DNA of 25,806 nt, from positions 1 through 25,806 of the forward strand of contig CAJTYD010000041.1 in the NCBI GenBank assembly GCA_910583775.1, given 5' to 3'. The notes under the pieces were generated by a model. That model did not search any database and was not told where the DNA came from. It saw only the letters and a list, made by a program, of their open reading frames with translations. Both the position numbers and the translations under genes were made by a program. Shown in pieces: positions 1-6,412 of this stretch (its first letter is position 1; each line of letters opens with the position of its first letter). This DNA is from an uncultured Muribaculaceae bacterium (GTDB taxonomy: Bacteria; Bacteroidota; Bacteroidia; Bacteroidales; Muribaculaceae).

Positions 1-1
1 G

Positions 2-79
2 GTTATTCTCTTTGTGGGATTCTGTCCCCTTTGGATATGGTTTACCGATTTGTGCATTAACTGGTTCCACGTTGTATAA
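2..79 (+). CDS. Possible C-terminal end of an upstream gene (partial)
   Basis: Reading from base 2 there is an open frame of 25 codons ending in TAA at 77-79. It enters from outside the window, so its start is not visible. The encoded tail is very hydrophobic and rich in Trp and Phe (it contains the string LWIWFTD), as in the last membrane segment of an integral membrane protein. A strong hairpin with T-rich flanks begins 35 bases later, which fits the end of a plus-strand transcript. Two other plus frames are also open for short distances (to base 60 and to base 104), so the frame is uncertain. No family can be named. Confidence 0.3.
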   Translation, partial: VILFVGFCPLWIWFTDLCINWFHVV

Positions 80-114
80 GCTAAATCTGAATTGCTGGAT
101 ATAAATATTAAGGT

Positions 115-148
115 AAAATCCCGACGCAACTGTCTGCGGCGGGATTTT
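115..148 (+). terminator. Hairpin terminator of the upstream transcript
   Basis: AAAATCCCG at 115-123 pairs with CGGGATTTT at 140-148. The stem continues inward as CGCA/TGCG after one mismatch and closes on a six-base loop. The 3' arm ends in TTTT and is followed by a T-rich stretch. It would end plus-strand transcription entering from the left. Because the 5' arm begins with AAAA, it could also act on the minus strand. Confidence 0.7.
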
Positions 149-169
149 CTATTCCTTTTGATCATTCAC

Positions 170-217
170 GCGATATGAACATCGCTCAGCTTGTTTCTGC
201 GATATGAATATCGCTCA
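170..217. repeat. Two 19-bp direct repeats, each a palindrome
   Basis: GCGATATGAACATCGCTCA (170-188) and GCGATATGAATATCGCTCA (199-217) differ at one base and start 29 bp apart. The second contains a perfect 7-bp inverted repeat, GCGATAT-GA-ATATCGC; the first has one mismatch in it. They lie between two terminators, outside any gene. They could be a short dispersed palindromic repeat or a pair of protein-binding sites; the sequence alone does not decide. Confidence 0.6.
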
Positions 218-255
218 CGGAACTACTTCGCGACTATTGCCCGGAGCATGGAGAG

Positions 256-286
256 AAAAAGGGAGTCGCGTTGGTCGCGACTCCCC
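256..286 (-). terminator. Intrinsic terminator of the EF-G-like gene
   Basis: GGGAGTCGCG (261-270) and CGCGACTCCC (276-285) form a perfect 10-bp GC-rich stem with a five-base loop. On the minus strand the stem is followed directly by TTTTT (bases 260-256). This is a textbook intrinsic terminator about 70 bases beyond the stop codon of the EF-G-like gene. Confidence 0.88.
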
Positions 287-356
287 GTGATTTAGTGATT
301 GAGTAGAAGAATGTAGATAAATAGATATATAGGTCGAAACCAATATTAGGTTAGTA

Positions 357-2513
357 TTATTCTTCAGTCTGTGTCTCGGCATATTCCTTGAGCAGTTTCT
401 CCTGCACATCGGAGGGAACGAGCTCGTATGACGAGAATTCCATTGTGAATGAGCTTCTTCCGCCTGTGATTGAGCTGAGAGATGTGGAATAAGACGACAT
501 CTCTTTCAGAGGCACTTTGGCATTGAGTTTCTCGATGCCGTTTTCAGAAGCCATTCCCATGATTATGGCCCGTCTTCCCTGAAGATCACTCATCACATCG
601 CCCATTGTATCGCCGGGTGTGAGCACCTCAACGTCATAAACGGGTTCGAGAATCTTCGGATTGGCAGCCTTGAACGCCTGGGAGAAGGCGTTGCGGCCGG
701 CGAGACGGAAGGATATTTCATTCGAATCCACCGGGTGCATCTTGCCGTCGTAAATCATCACGCGGACATCGCGGGCGTATGATCCTGTGAGAGGACCCTG
801 CTCCATGCGGTCCATAAGACCTTTGACGATAGCTGGGATGAATCGGGCGTCGATGGCGCCTCCGACGATGCAGTTGTAGACAACGAGCTTGCCGCCCCAT
901 TCCAGAGGAATCTCCTGCTTGTCGCGGACGTTGAGCTTGAATTCCTGGTTGCCGAATTTATATGTATCAGGCTCGGGCATTCCCTCGGTGTAGGGCTCGA
1001 TGATAAGATGCACTTCGCCGAACTGACCCGAACCGCCCGACTGTTTTTTATGACGATAGTCGGCGCGTGCGGCCTTGGTGATCGTCTCGCGATAAGGAAT
1101 GCGCGGTTCCTGGAATTCAACGGGGAGTTTCTCGTTGTTCTCGATACGCCATTTGAGAGTGCGGAGATGGAATTCGCCCTGACCTTTGACGATGGTCTGC
1201 TTGAGCTCCTTCGATTGCTCCACTACCCAGGTGGGATCTTCCTCGTGCATTCTTGTCAGGATGCCCGAGAGTTTCTCGGAATCGCTTTCGGTGAGAGGAC
1301 GTATGGCCCTTGAGAATTTAGGCTGGGGATATTTGATGAAATCGAACTGGTAGTCGCATCCCTTTTCATCGAGAGTATTTCCTGTCCTTACATCTTTAAG
1401 TTTGACAGCTGCGCCTATATCGCCGGCCTCGAGCGCGTCGATAGGTGTGCGGAGCTGACCGCAGACTGTGAATATCTGAGCGAGGCGCTCTTTGCCGCCG
1501 CGTGAAACGTTCTCAAGGTCATCTCCGGCCTTAAGTGTTCCGCTCATCACCTTGAAATAGGAAACCTCGCCGATATGCGGCTCTACGGATGTCTTGAAGA
1601 AGAAGACGGAAAGCGGACCGTTTGAATCCGGTTTTACCTCTTCGCCGGCTGTCGTTTCGGGAGCCGGCATGTCGCTTACGAAGGGACATACGTTTCCGAG
1701 GAACTCCATCAGACGGCGGACGCCCATGTCTTTGGCGGCACTGAGAACCACAACCGGATAGATCGAGCGGTCGATGAGACCCTTGCGGATACCCTCGCGC
1801 ATTTCGTCTTCCGTCAGGCTTCCCTGCTCGAAGAATTTCTCCATCAGGGTCTCGTCGTTTTCGGCGGCGGCCTCTACGAGAACCTGGTTGAGCTCCCGTG
1901 CTTTCTCAAGCTGATCTTCGGGAATGTCACTGATTACGGGAACGCCTCCGTCGGGACCCCATTCATATTTCTTCATGAGGAGGACGTCGATCATCGAATG
2001 GAAATTCGGACCGGACTCAAGAGGATATTGTATCTGAACCACGCGGGGACCGAAGTTGTCGCGCATCTGCTCCATAACGTTGTCAAAGTCGGCTTTCTCG
2101 CCATCCATCTGGTTGAGGGCGAAGATAACCGGCTTCTTGAGGGCTGCAGTAGTGCGGAATACATTCTGCGTTCCGACCTCTACGCCATATTCGGCATCGA
2201 CGAGGATCAGACCCATGTCGCAGACGCCAAGAGCGGTATAGGCGTTTCCTACGAAATCGTCGGCTCCCGGGCAGTCGATTATGTTCAGCTTCTTATTATT
2301 GAACTCTGCATTGAAAACTGTTGAGAAAACAGAGTATCCGTATTCTTTTTCTACAGGAAAATAGTCGGAAACGGTGTTGCCTGCTGCGACATTACCGCGA
2401 CGTTTTATAACTCCACACTCGTAAATCATTGATTCGGCGAGTGTGGTTTTCCCCGAGCCCTTTGATCCTAAAAGGGCTATGTTTTTGATTTCGTTGGTCT
2501 TATAAATCTTCAT
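357..2513 (-). CDS. EF-G-like translation factor (EF-G2 type) lacking the catalytic histidine
   Basis: A 718-residue protein with full EF-G length and domain order: GTPase domain (about 1-280), domain II, and domains III-V to the end. The P-loop is GSKGSGKT (16-23), the G4 motif NQMD (134-137) and the G5-like motif SAAK (258-261). The G3 motif, DTPGH in ordinary EF-G, reads DCPGA (80-84), so the histidine that positions the attacking water is alanine. The switch I stretch RGITI reads YGYSV (58-62). Bacteroides species carry such a second EF-G; in B. thetaiotaomicron the paralogue is reported to lack GTPase activity and to matter for gut colonisation under carbon limitation. Orthology is inferred from the motifs. 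The gene stands alone between two terminators, with roughly 225 bases of possible leader upstream. It acts on the ribosome, replacing or tuning translocation; ribosome protection is a less likely role. Confidence 0.88.
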   Translation of the reverse strand: MKIYKTNEIKNIALLGSKGSGKTTLAESMIYECGVIKRRGNVAAGNTVSDYFPVEKEYGYSVFSTVFNAEFNNKKLNIIDCPGADDFVGNAYTALGVCDMGLILVDAEYGVEVGTQNVFRTTAALKKPVIFALNQMDGEKADFDNVMEQMRDNFGPRVVQIQYPLESGPNFHSMIDVLLMKKYEWGPDGGVPVISDIPEDQLEKARELNQVLVEAAAENDETLMEKFFEQGSLTEDEMREGIRKGLIDRSIYPVVVLSAAKDMGVRRLMEFLGNVCPFVSDMPAPETTAGEEVKPDSNGPLSVFFFKTSVEPHIGEVSYFKVMSGTLKAGDDLENVSRGGKERLAQIFTVCGQLRTPIDALEAGDIGAAVKLKDVRTGNTLDEKGCDYQFDFIKYPQPKFSRAIRPLTESDSEKLSGILTRMHEEDPTWVVEQSKELKQTIVKGQGEFHLRTLKWRIENNEKLPVEFQEPRIPYRETITKAARADYRHKKQSGGSGQFGEVHLIIEPYTEGMPEPDTYKFGNQEFKLNVRDKQEIPLEWGGKLVVYNCIVGGAIDARFIPAIVKGLMDRMEQGPLTGSYARDVRVMIYDGKMHPVDSNEISFRLAGRNAFSQAFKAANPKILEPVYDVEVLTPGDTMGDVMSDLQGRRAIIMGMASENGIEKLNAKVPLKEMSSYSTSLSSITGGRSSFTMEFSSYELVPSDVQEKLLKEYAETQTEE

Positions 2514-2738
2514 GTATTTAAGATTTTAGATGTGAAAATTGCTATGTAATTCTGAACAGACTTGATCCCTCTTTCCGGCCTCTTGTAAAAGTTTAACGCC
2601 CGATAAATGGACAGCTGTTGCAAAAGCGAGCGCAATTTAGTAAAAAATGTGGTAATTTGAGAAGAATAATCAATGTTCTTTAACATATTTCCATAAATTA
2701 TATTAGATTCATTGACTCTTGCGTGATATAAAGACATA

Positions 2739-2772
2739 CGGCAGGGAAAGGCACTGAGGCACTTCCCTGCCG
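2739..2772 (-). terminator. Hairpin terminator after the first serpin gene
   Basis: CGGCAGGGAA (2739-2748) pairs perfectly with TTCCCTGCCG (2763-2772) around a 14-base loop. It lies 35 bases beyond the stop codon of the minus-strand serpin gene. The tract after it on the minus strand is only moderately T-rich. It separates the serpin transcript from the EF-G-like gene, so the EF-G promoter should lie between 2514 and 2738. No clear TAnnTTTG box was found in that stretch. Confidence 0.7.
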
Positions 2773-2807
2773 TGGAATCCGGTCTTTGACGGCAAGTCTG
2801 ACGGTTT

Positions 2808-4085
2808 TTAGAATTTCTTGACGGAGCCGATGAAGAGGACGGTTCCGCTGCTCTGCTCTTTCACATAATATATGAACGGACGGTTGAAGTTCACATCCAC
2901 CACGTTTTGTGGAACTCCCAGTGATACAGCCACCGAGGTTGTTCCAGCTCCTTCGGCGCCATCCTTCGTCACTTTAAAGAACGTTTTCTGTTTTATGTTC
3001 ATCGATGCGGAGCGGCCTGAATCGGTTGCGAAATTCACCGGAAATCCGAGTGCTCCTAAAATTTCCTGCAATCCGTCCATGTCAAGTTGCGTCTCGAAGG
3101 CGGGAAGAGTTATCTGTCCGCGCGACACAGCAGTTTTCTCATCAAGACTGAAGCCTTCGGCTGTAATGAACTTAGCGCAATCCGCAATGCTTTCGCCATC
3201 CTTCGGCAATACTGCATACATGTTATATCCTCCGTTGCCGAAAGGAATTCTGGCAAAACGGCGTCCTTTAAGTTCTCCGGTAATCGACTTCTTCTCATCC
3301 GCATATTTCGAGCCGCCTGTCGCCATACTCGAAAAAAGCATGTTTACTTTTTTCACGTTGCCGTCGACATCCGTGAAATCCATCTTTCCTTTGCCTTCCT
3401 CAAATGGGACAGCCCATTTGCCGATAAAATGCAATGCATTCACATATAAAACATCATACATGCTGATGTCAGCATCCTCATTGTATAAAGATATTCTGTC
3501 GTTTGTCTTCTTTAGCGTCCAGTCGTTGATTCGTTTCACCGTATTGGAGGCATTGAAGTCTGCCTTGAACATCTCGGCTCCATAAGACGACAGCCAAGGC
3601 GACGCATTCTTTAGAACGTTTGCTCCCTCATTCTCCCATACGGAATTGGCAAGAGTGAATTTCGCTCTGCCGTCTACCTTGGGCAGCTCTCTCAGAAGCA
3701 TTCCGTTGAAATCTTCAAGTTCTTTCAGCGAAGCGACTCCAAAGAAATCAAGGTATTTATCCGAAACCTCTTTCGAGACAGACTCTTCGCAATTATGGGT
3801 AAACATACTTAATGCAATCTGCATGCTTAAGGGAGAATAGCATACATTGTCCTTAATATTGCCATTTTCCAGCAATTCGTATACCTTGGCGGTTGCGTTC
3901 TTGCCAAAGGTCTCTGCTGCACGCGTCTGATTTTCGTTCATGGAAATCTCATACAGCGGGGTTCTGACAAATTCTCCGTCATCATACGGATTCGTCGGGC
4001 TCTCTGAACAAGACATCATCATCGCAGCCATTCCTGCGGTTACCGTCAAGAGGCCCATTGGTTTAATAATCCTTTCTTTCCTCAT
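2808..4085 (-). CDS. Lipoprotein serpin (serine protease inhibitor family)
   Basis: A 425-residue serpin with a lipoprotein signal: a basic start, a hydrophobic run and the lipobox MMSC with lipid cysteine C26. The serpin fold follows from about residue 55. The C-terminal family signature is present (VNFNRPFIYYV). The reactive-centre loop begins at about K374 and its hinge reads KDGAEGAGTT. Glycine at P15 and mostly small residues from P14 to P8 are as expected for an inhibitory serpin that inserts its loop. Counting from the hinge puts P1 near G390 or L389, which suggests elastase-like or other small-hydrophobic-site proteases; this is inference. It should sit on the cell envelope, possibly the surface. 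It is divergent from a second serpin 720 bp away. A hairpin follows the stop codon. Confidence 0.92.
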   Translation of the reverse strand: MRKERIIKPMGLLTVTAGMAAMMMSCSESPTNPYDDGEFVRTPLYEISMNENQTRAAETFGKNATAKVYELLENGNIKDNVCYSPLSMQIALSMFTHNCEESVSKEVSDKYLDFFGVASLKELEDFNGMLLRELPKVDGRAKFTLANSVWENEGANVLKNASPWLSSYGAEMFKADFNASNTVKRINDWTLKKTNDRISLYNEDADISMYDVLYVNALHFIGKWAVPFEEGKGKMDFTDVDGNVKKVNMLFSSMATGGSKYADEKKSITGELKGRRFARIPFGNGGYNMYAVLPKDGESIADCAKFITAEGFSLDEKTAVSRGQITLPAFETQLDMDGLQEILGALGFPVNFATDSGRSASMNIKQKTFFKVTKDGAEGAGTTSVAVSLGVPQNVVDVNFNRPFIYYVKEQSSGTVLFIGSVKKF

Positions 4086-4264
4086 GTTGATTGATCTTAA
4101 AGTTTATAGAAATATTGATTTAACCGTTAATTTATCGAATAGAAAATAGACCGTTATGAGTTGGATTCTAAAAAATATATAATCATATTTGTCCATCAGC
4201 TTAAAAATCTATTTCAGTTAAACAGAAAATGTAAGACGGTTAATCTTCAGCTTTAATTTTGTTC

Positions 4265-4272
4265 CAAATGTA
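4265..4272 (-). promoter_or_regulatory. Candidate -7 box for the first serpin gene
   Basis: On the minus strand this reads TACATTTG, matching the Bacteroidetes -7 consensus TAnnTTTG. It would start a transcript near 4258, with a leader of about 170 bases before the serpin start at 4085. No convincing -33 TTTG box is seen 19-21 bases further upstream, and the region is so AT-rich that chance matches are likely. Confidence 0.35.
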
Positions 4273-4401
4273 AAAAAATATTTGAATATTTAAATGATAA
4301 TTAAAAAAATAATTAATTTTAACATTTTTTTTGCTTTTGTTCTTAATTTTTTATTTAACTTTATAAAGTTTTTTAAACTGTTGAATTTTTAATTAAATGA
4401 T

Positions 4402-4436
4402 AAAGGTATTATTGAATTAAAGGTATTATTGAATTA
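4402..4436. repeat. 17-bp tandem duplication
   Basis: AAAGGTATTATTGAATT occurs twice head to tail (4402-4418 and 4419-4435), followed by one more A. It lies in the AT-rich region upstream of the second serpin. It may be a replication-slippage duplication; two spaced copies of a binding site are also possible. Confidence 0.75.
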
Positions 4437-4555
4437 GGATATAGTTGATTTTGACCCAAGATGTGATGTCATTTAATAATATTAGAGTGTCGTTTGAATT
4501 TAAACCGATTTTAACATTTAGAGCAAGTAATGGAAAATCTTAAAAACACTGCAGA

Positions 4556-4749
4556 TGATCTTTGTGGTGATTTTCGCCAAGTTTGGGCAGTCGAAACCGA
4601 AAGGTTCCTCCTTTCTCAACTTGAAAAATTGTAAAAAATGAGAGCAGACACAATTTATTATGTAATGCCGAATGCACGCCGATTGGTTGAAAGGAAAAAC
4701 ATCTCAAAAATCTTCTCAAAATCCTTTGAAAATAAATTTAAACAGTTTC
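4556..4749. repeat. Foldback (MITE-like) repeat, copy A, interrupted and degenerate
   Basis: The stretches 4566-4623 and about 4694-4749 match, in the same order and orientation, the repeat at 6117-6298. Shared landmarks are CAGTCGAAACCGAAAGGTT with the following CTCCTTTCTCAACTTG, then AAACATCTCAAAAATCTTCT and AAATTTAAACAGTTTCT. About 70 bases (4624-4693) lie between the two blocks and are absent from the other copy. The right terminal repeat is kept (about 4733-4749) but the left one is not recognisable. The right end lies 56 bases before the start codon of the second serpin, so the copy may be transcribed in its leader. Confidence 0.75.
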
Positions 4750-4805
4750 TTAGAAAAAGTAAATTAGTTTTAACCACTTCAATTTATAATTTTAATTTTT
4801 TTGCC

Positions 4806-6029
4806 ATGGTTAAAAAACTTCTTAAAGGACTCGCTATCCCGCTGGCGTTTCTGTGTTCGTGTTCATCGGATGATTTTTCTGATGAGCCGATAAATATCGA
4901 TCTGACGAGGAGCGAGGCTAACGCGGTCGATGCCGTCAACGATTTTGCCTTTGACCTGATAAAGGCAGCGGAGAAAAGATTCGGTGAGGAGATGCCTAAC
5001 TATTTTATTTCTCCTCAGAGCGCGGCATGGTGTCTTTCCATGCTGGCTAACGGGGCGGAGGAGGGAAGCGAGACTCTCCGCGAAATGACGGATGCGCTTC
5101 ATTTAGGGGCGGATGCATCTCTTCAGGATGTCAACGACTACTGTTCCAAACTCATTGCCGCCCTTGACTCAAGATCGAATGATGCAAATCTTGCTGTGGC
5201 AAATGCAGTCTATTATAGGGATTATATAGGGATAAAAAGTAGTTTCATCAACTCTCTCAGGAAATTTTATAATGCAGAGGAGTTAAAAAACCATACAAAC
5301 AGCATGATCGATTCTTGGGTGAGTAATAAAACCGGAGGCATGATACCGAATTTCGCATCGAAGTTTGATCTTGAAAAACTTGATTTCGGCGTTCTTAATT
5401 CAACCTTTTTCTCGGCGAAATGGCTTTCTGACTTTAAGCCGGACAAGTGGAAGAAAGATAAATTCAGGAATGCGGACGGTACTTACAGCTATATCGACAT
5501 GTTGTACTTTTCCCAGTCGAAAAATTATATGTCGGATGATGAAGTATGCTATCTTTTAAAGATGTGTTTTGAGAATAGTTCATTCGCCATTTGTTTTATT
5601 CTTCCGAAAGACAGACATGATATCGGGGATGTCCTCGATCATCTTGACGGAACCACATGGAGAAATCTTGTTAATAATAAATATTCCAAATTTATTGAAG
5701 TGAAGTTTCCGGAGTTGAATATTTCTTCAGATTTTGATTTTGTGGATGTGATTCAGGACATGGGAGTCAGAAGAATATTTTCTTCTGAATCCGAGCTTGT
5801 GGGAATTGCAGACTTTAAAGTCAGAATGAGTCAGTTTGATCAGTCGAATGTGTTGAGACTTGATGAAAAGGGAGTTACCGCTTCCTCGGCATCTCACGCC
5901 GGGGGGTTGCCCACAGCCGTAGGACCTGAATCATTCTATATGGATGAACCTTTCTATTACTTTATTACGGAGGAAAGCACGGGGGCTATTCTCTATGCGG
6001 GAAAGATCTCTCAGGTAGCTCAGCCATAG
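4806..6029 (+). CDS. Lipoprotein serpin with acidic, surface-export-like N-terminus
   Basis: A 407-residue serpin. ATG 4806 is chosen because it gives a clean lipoprotein signal (MVKKLLKG, hydrophobic run, LCSC with lipid cysteine C19). The open frame reaches back to 4638, but those 56 codons lie in a repeat copy and would bury the signal. The lipid cysteine is followed by SSDDFSDE, the kind of acidic stretch that directs Bacteroidetes lipoproteins to the outer surface. The reactive loop starts near E354 with the hinge EKGVTASSAS and places P1 near T370. P1 and its neighbours differ from those of the divergent serpin, so the targets probably differ. The C-terminal signature FYMDEPFYYFI has Glu where most serpins have Arg, Lys, His, Gln or Ser. 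The gene is more AT-rich than the plus-strand genes that follow and has foldback repeats on both sides. Confidence 0.9.
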   Translation: MVKKLLKGLAIPLAFLCSCSSDDFSDEPINIDLTRSEANAVDAVNDFAFDLIKAAEKRFGEEMPNYFISPQSAAWCLSMLANGAEEGSETLREMTDALHLGADASLQDVNDYCSKLIAALDSRSNDANLAVANAVYYRDYIGIKSSFINSLRKFYNAEELKNHTNSMIDSWVSNKTGGMIPNFASKFDLEKLDFGVLNSTFFSAKWLSDFKPDKWKKDKFRNADGTYSYIDMLYFSQSKNYMSDDEVCYLLKMCFENSSFAICFILPKDRHDIGDVLDHLDGTTWRNLVNNKYSKFIEVKFPELNISSDFDFVDVIQDMGVRRIFSSESELVGIADFKVRMSQFDQSNVLRLDEKGVTASSASHAGGLPTAVGPESFYMDEPFYYFITEESTGAILYAGKISQVAQP

Positions 6030-6052
6030 AAATTCCTTAGCTTATTCGAGTT

Positions 6053-6099
6053 GCGCCGGGGACAGTGTGTTGCAAAGACACCTTGTCTCCGGCGCTGTT
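6053..6099 (+). terminator. Terminator of the second serpin gene
   Basis: GCGCCGGGGACA (6053-6064) pairs with TGTCTCCGGCGC (6084-6095) with a single G-T wobble, and GTGT/ACAC can extend the pairing inside. The stem is followed by TGTTT. It begins 24 bases after the serpin stop codon. Confidence 0.8.
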
Positions 6100-6113
6100 T
6101 GAAGAAGCAGGTA

Positions 6114-6301
6114 TAAGAAACTGTTTAAATTTCTTTCGAAAATTTTAATATAGTGTTTCTTTCAAGGCTTTTTAGAATCTTTCTGGCTGTTTCCGCCAAG
6201 TTTCGTCAGTCGAAACCGAAAGGTTTCTCCTTTCTCAACTTGCGAAAACATCTCAAAAATCTTCTTAAAATCCTTTGAAAACAAATTTAAACAGTTTCTA
6301 A
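6114..6301. repeat. Foldback (MITE-like) element, copy B, with terminal inverted repeats
   Basis: The left end AGAAACTGTTTAAATTT (6116-6132) is the exact reverse complement of the right end AAATTTAAACAGTTTCT (6283-6299). If the repeat proper is GAAAC...GTTTC (6117-6298, 182 bp), it is flanked on both sides by TAA (6114-6116 and 6299-6301), a possible 3-bp target duplication. Most of the interior also folds on itself: GCCAAGTT near the middle pairs with AACTTG, and a GAAACC-GAAA-GGTTTC hairpin sits at the centre. It has no coding capacity. A related copy lies at 4556-4749. A non-autonomous miniature element moved by a transposase elsewhere is the simplest reading. Confidence 0.75.
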
Positions 6302-6349
6302 GTTCCTGTGACGACCGGAGAGATGATCAATGATAATTTATGCGGAATG

Positions 6350-6381
6350 CTTGCATATAGGTTCGATAATTATTACATTTG
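6350..6381 (+). promoter_or_regulatory. Candidate promoter of the glycoside hydrolase gene
   Basis: TACATTTG at 6374-6381 matches the Bacteroidetes -7 box TAnnTTTG. CTTG at 6350-6353, 20 bases upstream, can serve as the -33 box. Transcription would start near 6388, about 25 bases before the start codon, just downstream of the foldback element. Confidence 0.6.
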
Positions 6382-6412
6382 TGACAATTTTGATTAACAC
6401 ACCAATAATGTC

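Larger units (their letters stand above)
4086..4805. other. AT-rich region between the two divergent serpin genes
   Basis: These 720 bases carry no credible gene. They are markedly AT-rich, with many A and T runs, and should hold the promoters of both serpin genes. They contain a 17-bp tandem duplication (4402-4436) and a degenerate copy of a foldback repeat (about 4556-4749). A stretch near 4497-4514 (AATTTAAACCGATTTTAA) resembles the end of that repeat. An open frame from 4638 that runs into the second serpin is an artefact of the repeat copy. Confidence 0.75.
6030..6412. other. Gene-free region between the second serpin and the glycoside hydrolase
   Basis: These 383 bases hold the serpin terminator (6053-6099), the foldback element (6114-6301) and a candidate promoter (6350-6381) for the glycoside hydrolase gene. 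No coding sequence is seen. Confidence 0.75.

Noticed and set aside
170..217. CRISPR-like repeat pair
   Set aside because: Only two units, a 10-base gap, and no cas genes in the window.
2510..2737. 75-codon open frame ahead of the EF-G-like gene whose stop overlaps its ATG (ATGA)
   Set aside because: Its start codon lies two bases from the serpin terminator hairpin, leaving no room for a promoter and leader, and the protein resembles nothing. The stretch is more likely the untranslated leader and promoter of the EF-G-like gene.
2872..3585. 237-codon open frame antisense to the first serpin
   Set aside because: Shadow frame; the minus-strand serpin reading explains the sequence fully.
4638..4805. 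Upstream extension of the second serpin from ATG 4638
   Set aside because: It lies in the foldback repeat copy and would place 56 residues before a clear lipoprotein signal peptide.
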